Origin: Candidatus Bipolaricaulota bacterium
GTDB lineage: Bacteria > Bipolaricaulota > Bipolaricaulia > UBA7950 > UBA9294
Direction of reading: 5' to 3'
Assembly: GCA_028277345.1 (NCBI GenBank)
Contig: JANQGM010000013.1
Coordinates: 1-49,423 of the forward strand
DNA length: 49,423 bases
Below are positions 27,435 to 36,539 of the stretch, piece by piece (positions within the stretch are counted from its first letter, which is position 1; each line of letters starts with the position of its first letter). A program made the translations under genes and the position numbers. The notes beneath the pieces are model-generated. The model was not told where the DNA came from and ran no database searches. It saw nothing but the letters and a program-made list of their open reading frames with translations.

Positions 27435-27644
27435 ATGTCCGATCGCATCACTGGTACGGTGAAATGGTTCAACGACGACAAGGGTTTTGGCTTCATCGAA
27501 CGTGAAGGTGGCGAAGACGTCTTCGTGCACTTCAGCTCGATTCGCGGTGAAGGTTTCAAGTCACTGCAGGAAGGCCAGCAGGTCGAGTTCGTGCTTGGCC
27601 AGGGCGACAAAGGCCCTCAGGCCCTTGACGTTACCGCTATCTAA
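27435..27644 (+). CDS. Cold-shock domain protein (CspA family)
   Basis: A 69-residue single OB-fold RNA chaperone. RNP1 is KGFGFIE and RNP2 is VFVHFSSI, with [14 protein letters not shown] at the N-terminus. It binds single-stranded RNA/DNA and melts secondary structure during cold or growth transitions. AGGAGG lies eight bases before ATG 27435. The 231-bp upstream gap leaves room for the long leader that csp genes often use for thermal control. A strong intrinsic terminator follows. Confidence 0.97.
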   Translation: MSDRITGTVKWFNDDKGFGFIEREGGEDVFVHFSSIRGEGFKSLQEGQQVEFVLGQGDKGPQALDVTAI

Positions 27645-27667
27645 GCACACTGAATTAGACATTGACA

Positions 27668-27696
27668 CGCGGCGCACTTCGGTGCGCCGCGTTTTT
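27668..27696 (+). terminator. Intrinsic terminator of the cold-shock gene
   Basis: A perfect 10-bp stem (CGCGGCGCAC / GTGCGCCGCG) closes a TTCG tetraloop and is followed by TTTTT. It starts 24 bases after the stop codon, a textbook rho-independent terminator. Confidence 0.95.
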
Positions 27697-27912
27697 CATT
27701 GTCAGCAACGAAGGGTGTGGAGTAATACGATCTACACGGCCATTGCTCAGCAACCAGCAGGGCTGACGGGAGCCCTGGGGTTGGATGGACCATGTGGCGC
27801 ATCGTGTTGTTCGGTATGAGCCTTTATCTCCCGATTGCGTAAATCGGATATCGGATTCCTCTTTATGTGTCATAATAAGTCGCGAGCTTCGGGAAGCTTG
27901 ACAGGAGGAGAT

Positions 27913-28602
27913 ATGAGCAAGCGAATGAGAACAGCCCTCTTGAAGGCGAGTCTACTGATCAGTCTGATGCTGTTGCCCGTGGTGGCTCATGCCAGCGAGC
28001 ATGTGATTTCGTTTGTGAACAACTCCCCACATTCCGGGGTTGTCATCGTCTACCAACATCCTCCGAACATCGCGATGGAAGGCGCGTTGGTTGTGGCTTG
28101 GCAAGCCCTCTCCGTTGCCCCGGCTTCTCGGGCGACCTTTCACTGGTCAACGGACTACAGCGTCGCTCTCGGGCAAACGGGAAACGTGGCCGTTGGCAGT
28201 CACTTCGTTCCAAGAACGACACTACGAGTTGATCTCGTGGCGGGTGTTCAAGTCACCGCCAATCCTTCAGCGAGTACGCTTCAGATCACGGAGCAAGGCA
28301 ACGTTGAGGCAGGCGCTCTGGAAGTCAGCGTATTGCAAGACAGTACGGCTGAGCGAAGCGCCGTAGCGGTTCGGATCGATGGCAAGCCAAGCCTTGTAGT
28401 CTCAACGCCTCCCGGAGTGCAATGGACCTACAGGCCCAGCTCGACGTACTATGTGGCGTTCGGACATTTCACGGAAGGCATGCTCCTGAACGTCGATCTT
28501 ATCCCGCAGAGTATCGCTGTCCAGCTCGAAGAGGGCGCACGCGAAGCGACGGTGACCATTGATCCTGATGGCCGGATGAGCGTGGAAAAAAGCGGCGTCT
28601 AG
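27913..28602 (+). CDS. Exported protein, paralogue of the lipoprotein at 32.4-33.2 kb
   Basis: A 229-residue secreted protein with a signal peptide (MSKRMRTALL, core LISLMLLPVV, cleavage near AHAS). The mature part starts VISFVNNSPHSG and is beta-rich. It aligns along its length with the protein encoded at 32442-33161: the FVNNS opening, a central V-Q-V/V-G-G-L region, a DS...ER motif, and a final 'VT...G' strand. No database family is recognised. GGAGG before ATG 27913 is strong. The gene follows the cold-shock terminator and has its own transcript. Confidence 0.75.
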   Translation: MSKRMRTALLKASLLISLMLLPVVAHASEHVISFVNNSPHSGVVIVYQHPPNIAMEGALVVAWQALSVAPASRATFHWSTDYSVALGQTGNVAVGSHFVPRTTLRVDLVAGVQVTANPSASTLQITEQGNVEAGALEVSVLQDSTAERSAVAVRIDGKPSLVVSTPPGVQWTYRPSSTYYVAFGHFTEGMLLNVDLIPQSIAVQLEEGAREATVTIDPDGRMSVEKSGV

Positions 28603-28647
28603 AAACGGAAAGCTCAACACTTCGTGTGTGTATTCTGAATCGCTGTA

Positions 28648-28675
28648 TTGACGGATATACGTTTATGCGTATAAT
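28648..28675 (+). promoter_or_regulatory. Strong sigma70 promoter with embedded palindromic operator
   Basis: TTGACG (28648-28653) and a perfect TATAAT (28670-28675) are 16 bp apart. The inverted repeat TATACG-N6-CGTATA (28656-28673) fills the spacer and overlaps the -10 box. It lies 41 bp before the GTG start of the ArsR-type gene, so autoregulation by that protein is a natural reading. Confidence 0.65.
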
Positions 28676-28716
28676 TCTATTATAAATAGGCGTGGCACTT
28701 ATCCGAACGGAGTCTT

Positions 28717-29847
28717 GTGGAACAAGAACATATAGAACGTCCTGACAGAATATCGGAGATCCGCTTCGACGGAGGTTTTGCCCACGCCTTTATGGCAACA
28801 GTTGGAGTGGTCGCGACGGCCCCCGATTTCGAGGGGCTCGATCAATGGGCGTACGTCGCCTTCGCTGCCCTTTCTCCGGATCTCCGCAGAGATATCCGAG
28901 TATTCATCGACCATTGCGGGGCTCCGATTGTGTTCTCAAGGTTGACCGAAGAGCATCCGGACATCTCCGGCTTCGATGCGTTTATGGATTGGCTGGCCAG
29001 CCTGTCTGATGAGACGATTCGGACTCTGCTTGGTCGTTTCTGGGAGCATGTGTCTCGGAAGGATGGGGCTGCTACCGGCGTATCCCCGCTACTGACTCCG
29101 AATCAAGAGGATCCCGGCGAGATTGCGGAGTACATTGGGGCATCTCAATCAGCCTGGGCTCGCGAGATGCGCGCCGATGAGTCATACGTGCGCGAGATGG
29201 CTACGGTGCTATCCGATCCCGGACGTTTCCGCGCGCGGCTGATCAGGACCTGCCGAGGGTTCTGGAATGTTGTGTACCAAGAGGAGTACGCGAGAACGCG
29301 CGGGGGGATCCAACGGGTGATTGCCATGCTCAAGAAAGCATCCTATCCAAGCGATTTCCTAGACGCTTATTTGGCGATTACCGGAAAAGCTTTACCTGCT
29401 CCTTATCGAGACTCGTTTTCCAACCCCCGCCTTGTGACGTTTGTCCCGTGCTGCTATGCGGGGCCGTATGCACTGATCGGCCCCGATTTGATGAAGGATG
29501 ATCAGCTTCTCGTCATCTTCAATGCCCGATCCCAAGCGCTTGAGGGGGGGCATCCGGCAACCGCTCTTCCTGCCTTGTTCCCTCCGCTCAAGGCGCTTGC
29601 CGATGAGACACGTTTACAGATCCTGGCGATGCTCGCGGACGGCGAGCTCTATGGGCAGCGAGTCGTTGATCGTCTCGATATCTCACAACCCTCGGTGTCA
29701 CGCCATCTGAAGCTGATGGTCATCGCCGGGGTTCTGAACGAGCGGAGGGAAGGCGGGAAGAAGCTCTATTCCATCCGAGAGGAGACGCTTTCCGATATCT
29801 CAAGGCAGCTCGCACTCCTTGCAGGGTGGGCCAGTGAAGAGGAGTGA
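28717..29847 (+). CDS. ArsR-type regulator with large N-terminal (DUF5937-like) domain
   Basis: A 376-residue transcription factor. The C-terminal winged helix (about 285-360) shows PPLKALADETRLQILAML and ISQPSVSRHLKLMVIAGVL, then the wing RREGGKKLYSI. The first roughly 270 residues are a separate sensor domain as in DUF5937-ArsR proteins. No ArsR-type metal box (CxC) is seen, so the ligand may not be a metal. The GTG start at 28717 has GGAG five bases upstream and follows a strong promoter with an internal palindrome. A permease gene follows 112 bp downstream. Confidence 0.85.
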   Translation: MEQEHIERPDRISEIRFDGGFAHAFMATVGVVATAPDFEGLDQWAYVAFAALSPDLRRDIRVFIDHCGAPIVFSRLTEEHPDISGFDAFMDWLASLSDETIRTLLGRFWEHVSRKDGAATGVSPLLTPNQEDPGEIAEYIGASQSAWAREMRADESYVREMATVLSDPGRFRARLIRTCRGFWNVVYQEEYARTRGGIQRVIAMLKKASYPSDFLDAYLAITGKALPAPYRDSFSNPRLVTFVPCCYAGPYALIGPDLMKDDQLLVIFNARSQALEGGHPATALPALFPPLKALADETRLQILAMLADGELYGQRVVDRLDISQPSVSRHLKLMVIAGVLNERREGGKKLYSIREETLSDISRQLALLAGWASEEE

Positions 29848-29959
29848 GTCGTGCTCGTTCGGCGTGCAAAGAGCGCCGATGCTGAAACAGCAAACTGACG
29901 TGTCCGGAATCAACAGACTCTGAGGGTTCGAAGAATCCGCAAGTGAAGAACGGTAACCG

Positions 29960-30859
29960 ATGAACATTAACCTCTTCGCAGAGAAGCTTGTCCTTGCCTT
30001 CGCGACTGCGGGGCAACTTGCCGTGCGACTCTTGCCCTACGTAGGGCTCGGTGCCCTGCTGGGCGAACTGCTCAAGCTGGGGCGCTGGACGGGATTTGTC
30101 GAAGCGGCGTGCAAACGGCACCCGATTCCCGCCGTCGTTCTCGCGACATTCATTGGGATCGGTTCTCCGCTTTGCACTTACGGTACGATCCCCATCGTGG
30201 TGCAGCTGCTGCAAACGGGTACGCCCGTTTTTCCTCTCGTTTCGTTTCTCGCGTCCTCATCGCTGATGAATCCGCAACTATTGATTCTTACGTGGAGAGG
30301 CGTCGGATTGGACATGGCGCTGGCTCGGCTGCTCTCCGTTGCCGTCTATTCAATCCTGTTGGGGCTCGTGCTGTGGCGTCTTCCCGCGCATTGGATACAT
30401 GAACCACAGGCTGCCAGCCGAGTCCAACCGCAGACACATCGAGAACGAGCAATACCCACGTTGGCGCGCTTCATGGTGCAGGTCTGGAGAAGCTTTCGGT
30501 TCGTTGCCTTCTACATGACCATCGGCATCTTGGTAGGTGCTGCGATCGAGACGTTCATACCGAGTGCCTGGGTGCTCCGGCTGTTCGACCCAGGAGAGTG
30601 GTTTGCTCTCCCGCTGGCGGCCGTTCTGGGGGTGCCTCTTTACGCCTGTGGGGGCGGAACCATTCCGATGATCCGGGCACTTCTACATAGCGGCATGGAA
30701 CGAGGGTCGGCCCTCGCCTTCTTCTTGGTGGGATCTGCGACCCGGCCAACCCCGCTCGTGGCGATGAAGACGGTGTTGCGAGCAAGGGCGATCGTCGCCT
30801 ACGTGGTCTCACTCCTGCTGTTCTCGGTATTCGCAGGATGGGCCTTCGATCGGATTTAG
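29960..30859 (+). CDS. ArsP/YraQ-like permease (DUF318)
   Basis: A 299-residue membrane protein with about eight helices. The two pseudo-symmetrical halves contain the family's signature loops: SPLCTYGTIPIVVQLL in the first and VPLYACGGGTIPMIRALL in the second, each with a Cys. ArsP exports trivalent organoarsenicals, and related SO_0444-type proteins have been proposed to export other metals; the substrate here is unknown. The ArsR-type regulator upstream suggests induction by a toxic compound. A His-rich linker at about 139-158 separates the halves. Confidence 0.82.
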   Translation: MNINLFAEKLVLAFATAGQLAVRLLPYVGLGALLGELLKLGRWTGFVEAACKRHPIPAVVLATFIGIGSPLCTYGTIPIVVQLLQTGTPVFPLVSFLASSSLMNPQLLILTWRGVGLDMALARLLSVAVYSILLGLVLWRLPAHWIHEPQAASRVQPQTHRERAIPTLARFMVQVWRSFRFVAFYMTIGILVGAAIETFIPSAWVLRLFDPGEWFALPLAAVLGVPLYACGGGTIPMIRALLHSGMERGSALAFFLVGSATRPTPLVAMKTVLRARAIVAYVVSLLLFSVFAGWAFDRI

Positions 30860-30936
30860 GCGGAGCGTACGTACGGACGGCTGAAGGAGATGGCGACAGA
30901 AGGACGGATTGGACAACGAAAGTGTGAAAGGAAGGG

Positions 30937-32379
30937 ATGATGAAGCGTACGTCCAGCTGGAGAATGCGTAGTCTTGTTATTCTTGGGCTCCTCATGGTAG
31001 CAGCCATGATCTATCAAACGCATATTGCATCGCCGCCGCCGGTTCAGGCATCCTCGTTGCCGCTGACTACGGCGGCTCCCCGCGCCGTTGTTGGCATTTC
31101 GCAATCCAAGCAAGCTCAGGCAGCCGACATTGATATGGACGAGATTCGCGCACTTGTCTCAGAAGCTGTTTCTCTCGCCGGCGGCTTGGGCGAACTGATT
31201 GAAGACGGAGATGTCGTTGTTCTAAAACCGAATCTGGTCTCCGACTATGACATGACGGTTCGATCGCGGGATCTGCCTCAAGAGGTCAATGGCATGACCA
31301 CGGATTGGCGGGTGGCTCAAGCCGTTGTCGAGATGGTTCGAGCTGCGAACCCAACGGGTCGCATTATCCTTCTCGAAGGCGTCTGCAATGGAACGACCGT
31401 AGAAGTCATGGAATCGCTGGGATATGTCCCCGAGCAAATCCAGGATGTGAACGATTTCGTGCACCTGGAGGATCGAAGCGGAGGTTGGCGCGAGTACGAT
31501 TCGCCCCTCCTTGCACCGGTTATCCTCCCGGAAGGCGTCGGCATGTATTCGGACAATCTTAAGGTCAATCGATCTCCCGAGTTCTACCTGAATCGCCTCT
31601 ACTACGAAGCGGATATCGTCATCAGCCTTCCGGTTCTAAAGAATCATGCCATCACGGGAGTCACTGGCGCTGTGAAGAACGTTGGCATTGGAGCAACTCC
31701 AACCAACATCTACAGTGGAAACCGTAATAGCAATCGCCGGTACGAGGGCAACATCATCCACCACGGTCGGACCTACCTGCATCAGTGGATTCACGACTAT
31801 TACCTCTGCCGCCCGGCTGACTTCGCCATCATGGATGGCCTACAGGGCTCTGAATACGGCCCGGCCGGAATCTCAAGTCCAAACCTCGCTGCCACACAGA
31901 TGAACATGCGACTCATTCTTGCGAGTCGTGATTCCGTTGCTCTCGATGCCGTGGCTTCAATTGTCATGGGTTACGATCCTCAGGAGATCGGGCATTTGGT
32001 GCATCTGCACAACAGCGACGCGGGATGCGTGGACACCGCCGGGATTCGTGTGAATGGAACGGATCCGGTATCCGTGCGAAAGCAGTTCCAAAACAGGAAG
32101 GGCGAAGTCTTCTACTCCGATTTTGAGGCTCCGGCCTTGGAGATTCGCGACATGTCTGTCTCCGATGACATGATGATGCTATCGCTCCACGTTGGTGAAG
32201 ACGCGGTGAAAGCGGAAGTGTGGCTTGACGATCGTCGCTTCGACGAGCTCGTGGTCGGCCAGTTCGATCACATCGAATTGTCGCTTTCACAGTTTGCACC
32301 CGGTGATCACGCGATTCGCGTTGTCGTTTACGATCGTTTCCTGAATGCAACAGTGGCGTCTGAGAGCCTTTCTTGGTAG
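30937..32379 (+). CDS. DUF362-domain exported protein
   Basis: A 480-residue protein with an N-terminal hydrophobic anchor (about 10-25). The DUF362 core is clear: VVVLKPNLVSDYD, DIVISLPVLKNHAITGVTGA and VKNVGIG, SRDSVALDAVASIVMGYDP. DUF362 proteins often contain ferredoxin clusters; none is present here. The C-terminal roughly 90 residues form a beta domain. GAAAGGAAGG precedes ATG 30937 (or 30940). A palindromic terminator separates it from the convergent lipoprotein gene. Confidence 0.87.
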   Translation: MMKRTSSWRMRSLVILGLLMVAAMIYQTHIASPPPVQASSLPLTTAAPRAVVGISQSKQAQAADIDMDEIRALVSEAVSLAGGLGELIEDGDVVVLKPNLVSDYDMTVRSRDLPQEVNGMTTDWRVAQAVVEMVRAANPTGRIILLEGVCNGTTVEVMESLGYVPEQIQDVNDFVHLEDRSGGWREYDSPLLAPVILPEGVGMYSDNLKVNRSPEFYLNRLYYEADIVISLPVLKNHAITGVTGAVKNVGIGATPTNIYSGNRNSNRRYEGNIIHHGRTYLHQWIHDYYLCRPADFAIMDGLQGSEYGPAGISSPNLAATQMNMRLILASRDSVALDAVASIVMGYDPQEIGHLVHLHNSDAGCVDTAGIRVNGTDPVSVRKQFQNRKGEVFYSDFEAPALEIRDMSVSDDMMMLSLHVGEDAVKAEVWLDDRRFDELVVGQFDHIELSLSQFAPGDHAIRVVVYDRFLNATVASESLSW

Positions 32380-32385
32380 GAAGGT

Positions 32386-32432
32386 TGGAGCAGCCAGGCT
32401 GGGTGCACCCGGCATCCGGCCCGGCTGCTCCA
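32386..32432. terminator. Hairpin between convergent genes
   Basis: TGGAGCAGCC (32386-32395) pairs perfectly with GGCTGCTCCA (32423-32432), with further pairing possible inside. It sits seven bases after the DUF362 stop and ten bases before the lipoprotein stop, so it can serve both directions. There is no T-run. Confidence 0.6.
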
Positions 32433-32441
32433 GAACGAGCA

Positions 32442-33161
32442 TCAATCGTTTGTTACCTCAAATTGGTATCCACTTTGCGCGTCTCCCGTTAGGGTGACGG
32501 TGGCGCCAAACACGCCATCCAGATCCTGCTCGAAGAAATCGGCAGTATCCGATACGGCTGATTCGAGGATCTGTCCTTCTTGGATGTCAGATGCAATTCC
32601 CCAATACAGGGTGGACTCCAAAACGAAGGTGGCTTTCTGACCGTAGGCCGTGACCCTTTCCTGTAGGAACAGCATCGAGTCATTCAGGAGATGGACGTTC
32701 AGTCCGCCCGCAACCTGCACCTGGGAGACGACGTCGATGGCGTTCGGCTGAGAGGCATTTCCGTCGGCAATGAGCACAATGCCCGTGTCGTCTTCAACCA
32801 CGGCGTATCGCACCCCGACTTCCGCAGCAAGGGGCATGGTCTTATTCCCACCGCCCCACGTCGCCTGAACGGTGCACATCGGAAGAACCGTGAACACGTG
32901 AGAGGAGCCTCTGCCGATGTCCGGCATCACGCGCCAGACGATCGCGTCCCTTAGTGCATCGAATCCCGGGATCGCGTTCACAGCGAAGACGAAGACCGTT
33001 GGAGCAGGGTCGTCCGAGTTGTTGACGAAGGTGATGAAGAGTGGGGAAGGAGCAGCGACGAAGGCAAAGTCACCCGGGACGTGGAAACATCCGGCGAGAA
33101 GCAAAAGCAGTCCTGCAATAGCTAAGGCAACAGAAGACAGTGTAATGGCTTTGCGATTCAT
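32442..33161 (-). CDS. Lipoprotein, paralogue of the exported protein at 27.9-28.6 kb
   Basis: A 239-residue protein with a canonical lipobox LLAGC (Cys25). The mature part begins near FITFVNNSDDPAP and then follows the same order of beta segments as the 27913-28602 protein. The final part, TVTLTGDAQSGYQFE, also corresponds. Family and function are unknown. AGGAGG nine bases before ATG 33161 gives the start. It was probably duplicated before one copy acquired lipid anchoring. Confidence 0.75.
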   Translation of the reverse strand: MNRKAITLSSVALAIAGLLLLLAGCFHVPGDFAFVAAPSPLFITFVNNSDDPAPTVFVFAVNAIPGFDALRDAIVWRVMPDIGRGSSHVFTVLPMCTVQATWGGGNKTMPLAAEVGVRYAVVEDDTGIVLIADGNASQPNAIDVVSQVQVAGGLNVHLLNDSMLFLQERVTAYGQKATFVLESTLYWGIASDIQEGQILESAVSDTADFFEQDLDGVFGATVTLTGDAQSGYQFEVTND

Positions 33162-33359
33162 GCAGCACGACCTCCTGGGGGGATTATACATTTAGGCTAG
33201 ATTCGCATTGTGTTCCGGATTTCATCACGGATTACAAGGAGGGTGTAAGTTCAGGCGAAACCCAATCGGCAGGATGAGCATGTATGATCTTGAAGCTCAT
33301 CTGGAGCAGAGATTACAGGAACCATCGAATGCGCTACCACTTAAAGGAGGGCATCGCCC

Positions 33360-34058
33360 ATGACATCCCGCCGTCACCTCGCAGTTCTTGCTTGCGTCTT
33401 TGGTTGCTTCGCGTTTCTTAGCCTATCGTCTCTCGCTGAAGCGCCGCCTTCTGGTTCACTCGCCTTCCAAAGCGCGGGTACGTACGGCACTGCGCGAACG
33501 TTCCAAGTGACGCTAGGTGATCTTGATGGGGACGGCGATTTGGACGCTGTGTTCGCCAACGTCCCTGGACGGAGCAAGGTCTGGATGAATGATGGAAACG
33601 GCGGCTTCACGAGTGTTTACCAGAACATCGGGAGCGAATCACGGGGCATTGAGCTGGACGACTTGGATGGGGATGGCGACGGGGATCTCGATGCTGGCAT
33701 CTACTATCCGCTCAGTCATCGCCAGAGCCGCCTCTATCTCAACGATGGACATGGCGTCCTCATGGAGGTCTCGGGGTTTTGGCTTCCCAGGTTGGCCACC
33801 TGAGGCGACTTGGACGGAGATGGCGATGCAGATGCCATCTGCCTTCAGCATGAGCAAACGGGCAAAGGCTACGCGGTATTCCTCAACTCAGGAGGCACAG
33901 ATTTCCATGAGACGCAACGCATAGTCGCACCCAGCTCGTTCTTCGCTGGAGGTACAGCACTTGGCGATATCGATGGCGATGGTGATCTCGACGTCTTTGC
34001 CCCGGCGTATGGAACGGACGGAGGGGGCACCGAAGTGTGGCTCAACGAGATGCGGTAG
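33360..34058 (+). pseudogene. VCBS/FG-GAP repeat exported protein interrupted by one TGA
   Basis: A signal peptide (MTSRRHLAVLACVFGCFAF, cleavage near SLAEA) precedes VCBS/FG-GAP repeats of the calcium-binding DxDGDGD type: LGDLDGDGDLDAVF, LDDLDGDGDGDLDAGI, GDLDGDGDADAI and LGDIDGDGDLDVFA. The frame stays the same through the gene, but a TGA at 33801-33803 cuts it directly before the third repeat. Without that codon the protein would be about 232 residues and end naturally at 34058. A single point mutation (for example from CGA or TGG) explains it. TGA is a normal stop elsewhere (phosphofructokinase ends in TGA), so recoding is not expected. The ribosome site AAAGGAGG lies about ten bases upstream. 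Confidence 0.72.
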
Positions 34059-34187
34059 ACAAGACCTCTGGGACCGCCTTGGCGAATGACATTGCGGCTG
34101 CAAAGCGGTGGCATGGCAGAACTCATATCGGCTGATGCGTAGGATCCGTATGCTAGAATGGGTTACATCGTATCCGGAGGAGTGCTC

Positions 34188-34889
34188 ATGTCTGATCCTG
34201 CCTGTCTGTTTGTACGCGACATCGGGGAGATCTTCTCTCAAGTCATTTCGGAAATAGGTGGTGAGGTTCGGGAACTCATTGAAAACGGTGAGCGATTGCT
34301 CGCGAGAGCTGTGCTGCCTGAATTCGAGAACGTTGCGACGGGGGATCGTGTGCAAAATGGCGTCGCGCTCAGCTACTCTGAAACGCAGCTGCGATTACAT
34401 CCATACATATTCCGACTGGTGTGCAGCAATGGCATGATTCGGCCGCGGGTCATGATGTCTCGACAGATCGGCGATTCTGTACCACGAGACCCTGAGAAGA
34501 CGATTGAGATCATTCAGTCTGGAGTGCAGGCCTGCACTGCTCCCAGCGTGCTTTTAGAGGCCGTAGAGCGAATGCAAGATCTCAAGAACCACCCGGCTGA
34601 ACTTGGGCTCCGTATTCTTGCAATGCTTCCTGGGCTATCTCGCGAATCTGCATCCCGACTGACGGATAGCGTGCTTGATCTCATACTGTGGCATGATGAC
34701 GCTCAGCCAACAATGTATGACGTGCTCAACTCTATTACGGCATTTGCGCGAGATCGTTCCGATCGTACAGAGAAGTGGAATCTTGAGAGGTTTGCCGGAC
34801 GCGTGGTTCTCAATCAGACGAATTGGCTTGTGCCCGCTGCGTCCGCTGAGAAACCCATCTCAATACGCGACGAGATTCCAGTTGCATAA
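34188..34889 (+). CDS. DUF932-like hypothetical protein
   Basis: A 233-residue soluble protein. The segment VQNGVALSYSETQLRLHPY followed by IFRLVCSNGMI resembles DUF932, a family spread by phages and plasmids. Beyond that nothing is recognised. GGAGGAG five bases before ATG 34188 makes the start secure. It lies at the edge of the AT-richer accessory region. Confidence 0.6.
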   Translation: MSDPACLFVRDIGEIFSQVISEIGGEVRELIENGERLLARAVLPEFENVATGDRVQNGVALSYSETQLRLHPYIFRLVCSNGMIRPRVMMSRQIGDSVPRDPEKTIEIIQSGVQACTAPSVLLEAVERMQDLKNHPAELGLRILAMLPGLSRESASRLTDSVLDLILWHDDAQPTMYDVLNSITAFARDRSDRTEKWNLERFAGRVVLNQTNWLVPAASAEKPISIRDEIPVA

Positions 34890-35076
34890 CTTCGGTGGAA
34901 AGGTCGTTTGATGTTGCGACGCCGAACCTGTCTCTGCCTTCTACTTGCTGGAGGTTGAAAGAACAACGGCTCCCAATCTCAGGCAAACGCGATGCATGCC
35001 TATCCTTGTCGCGAAAGGGCTGTCTGCCGATGATATGCTGGCGAAGCTCATAGGGAACGCATCGCAGGAGGATGGA

Positions 35077-35574
35077 ATGAAAGCGCTTGTGGTTTACTAC
35101 TCACGTTCAGGGAATACGAAGGCTGTCGCCGAACTCATCGCGGGGGCCGCTTCTGCGGATCTCGAATCACTCGTGGAGGTTGGAGTCAACCGGAAAGGCC
35201 TGTTGGGGTACTTACGTTCCGGACGTGGTGCCATGTCCAAGAAGAAGAGCGAGATCGAGACTCCGAGTAAGAATCCGGCGGATTACGACGTGGTCTTTGT
35301 GGGAACGCCTGTATGGGGATGGAACCTGGCACCCGCTGTGCGCAGTTATCTTGGGCAGACCGACTTCGGATCAACGCCCATTGCCCTCTTTTGCACGATG
35401 AGCAGCAGTGGTCAGGAGAAGACCTTTGCCTCGATGCGAGACGAGGCTTCGAATGTCAATGTGGTGGGGGAGATGGCGGTCGAAGCGGCAGCGATCAAGA
35501 ATCCGGTGGAACTGCAGAAGAAGGTTGCGGATTGGGTGAAGGGGTTTGGTGAGGTGGGGGGAGCGGCTGGGTAG
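35077..35574 (+). CDS. Flavodoxin-family protein
   Basis: A 165-residue FMN-binding flavodoxin. The phosphate loop is YSRSGNTKAVAE (residues 8-19) and a flavin-contacting loop is TPVWGWNLAP (77-86). The sequence is typical of the flavodoxin_4/NAD(P)H-oxidoreductase-like group, so electron transfer in the cytoplasm is expected. AGGAGG six bases before ATG 35077 sets the start, although the frame is open earlier. Its 3' third is duplicated at 39107-39301, and a long hairpin terminator follows. Confidence 0.88.
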   Translation: MKALVVYYSRSGNTKAVAELIAGAASADLESLVEVGVNRKGLLGYLRSGRGAMSKKKSEIETPSKNPADYDVVFVGTPVWGWNLAPAVRSYLGQTDFGSTPIALFCTMSSSGQEKTFASMRDEASNVNVVGEMAVEAAAIKNPVELQKKVADWVKGFGEVGGAAG

Positions 35575-35593
35575 GGTTTGAGTTGTACCACGT

Positions 35594-35652
35594 ACGACCT
35601 CTGTGAATTGTCTGGAGTTGTGTTGGGCAATTCATAGAGGTCGTTTCATTTT
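35594..35652 (+). terminator. Long-stem intrinsic terminator after flavodoxin
   Basis: A 17-bp stem (35594-35610 with 35628-35644; one G-T pair, otherwise perfect) has a 17-base loop and is followed by TTCATTTT. It begins 19 bases after the flavodoxin stop. Confidence 0.85.
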
Positions 35653-35841
35653 GAATGCGTAGGGCGGTGAGTGACAAGAGAGAAGATTTGATTCCTTGGT
35701 GAAACGAAGATCTGATCCAGGGAATCTACGGGAGAAGCTCTTTCTGATTGGGAGTTCCAATGCAAGACCTGTCGTCCTTCTTCACAATACCGTGGAGAAG
35801 CGGTAGGCTAGTATGCGCGAAAAGAAGAAAAGCTAACATGA

Positions 35842-36378
35842 ATGAAAGGCGGTATAGAAGTGAATCTTAGGGATTGGGCTTTGGTTGCGGCCGCCGGCGG
35901 AGCCGTCATTGCAGTCATTGAGCTTCTCTTTATTGGTTGGCGACTGAGGGCTGATCATGACTGGAATCGCCGGGTCACCGCGTTGCGGTTCGGTTTTGGT
36001 GATGATCCTTCCATCACAGCCATACGAGTCCGCCTGAACCGCGAATTGGATGTTGGGGGGGACAGGACTCCTAGAGAAGTTACATTGGAGCAAATCCAAG
36101 ACGCTGCAAGCTCGACATATCCAGAAGTTGAAGGGGAGATTACTCTTCTGCTCAACAAGCTTGAGTATATGTGTGTCGCGATCGAGAACCGCATTGCGGA
36201 CGAGAAGACTTGTCGAGAAATGGTGGGAGGCATCGCCATTCTGTATCACCGGCTATTCCGTCCCTTTATTGAAGAGAAGAGAGATTACTTCAGGCGCGAT
36301 ACCATCTATCAACACCTAGAACACTACGCTCATCGCTGGTCCACAAAACCTCTCCCTAGGCGTGGCAAGACCGGGTAG
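35842..36378 (+). CDS. DUF4760-like membrane-anchored protein
   Basis: A 178-residue protein with one N-terminal helix (about 12-34) and a soluble C-terminal part. EITLLLNKLEYMCVAIENRI followed by CREMVGGIAILYHRLFRPFI resembles DUF4760, a family of unknown function common in accessory regions. Another ATG lies three bases earlier in a different frame. The first repeat element (R1) lies about 55 bp after the stop. Confidence 0.65.
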   Translation: MKGGIEVNLRDWALVAAAGGAVIAVIELLFIGWRLRADHDWNRRVTALRFGFGDDPSITAIRVRLNRELDVGGDRTPREVTLEQIQDAASSTYPEVEGEITLLLNKLEYMCVAIENRIADEKTCREMVGGIAILYHRLFRPFIEEKRDYFRRDTIYQHLEHYAHRWSTKPLPRRGKTG

Positions 36379-36432
36379 AGGGAAGCTCACATGAGGGGTA
36401 CGTGCAGTGCGTGAATCGGGAAAGGGAATCAA

Positions 36433-36515
36433 GAGGCACATACCTCAATCAGTAGGATCAAGCTCTGATTACTCCCTCGGTTTGCGGTCAGGTTTGCGAA
36501 AGTGAAGTCTAAGTC
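36433..36515 (-). repeat. Dispersed repeat R1 (type A end plus internal block)
   Basis: The core at 36433-36461 reads, on the minus strand, GATCCTACTGATTGAGGTAT then GTGCCTC, matching R4 and R6. Downstream at 36489-36515 is a block (CAGGTTTGCGAAAGTGAAG...) that is 24/27 identical to a block in R5 at 43493-43519. It lies between the DUF4760-like gene and the next gene. Confidence 0.7.
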
Positions 36516-36539
36516 CGGTTGCACAAGCTTGGATTGGTG

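Noticed and set aside
33801..33803. Stop-codon recoding of TGA (selenocysteine or tryptophan) in the VCBS gene
   Set aside because: No SECIS-like hairpin was recognised, the position is not a redox site, and TGA ends other genes here.
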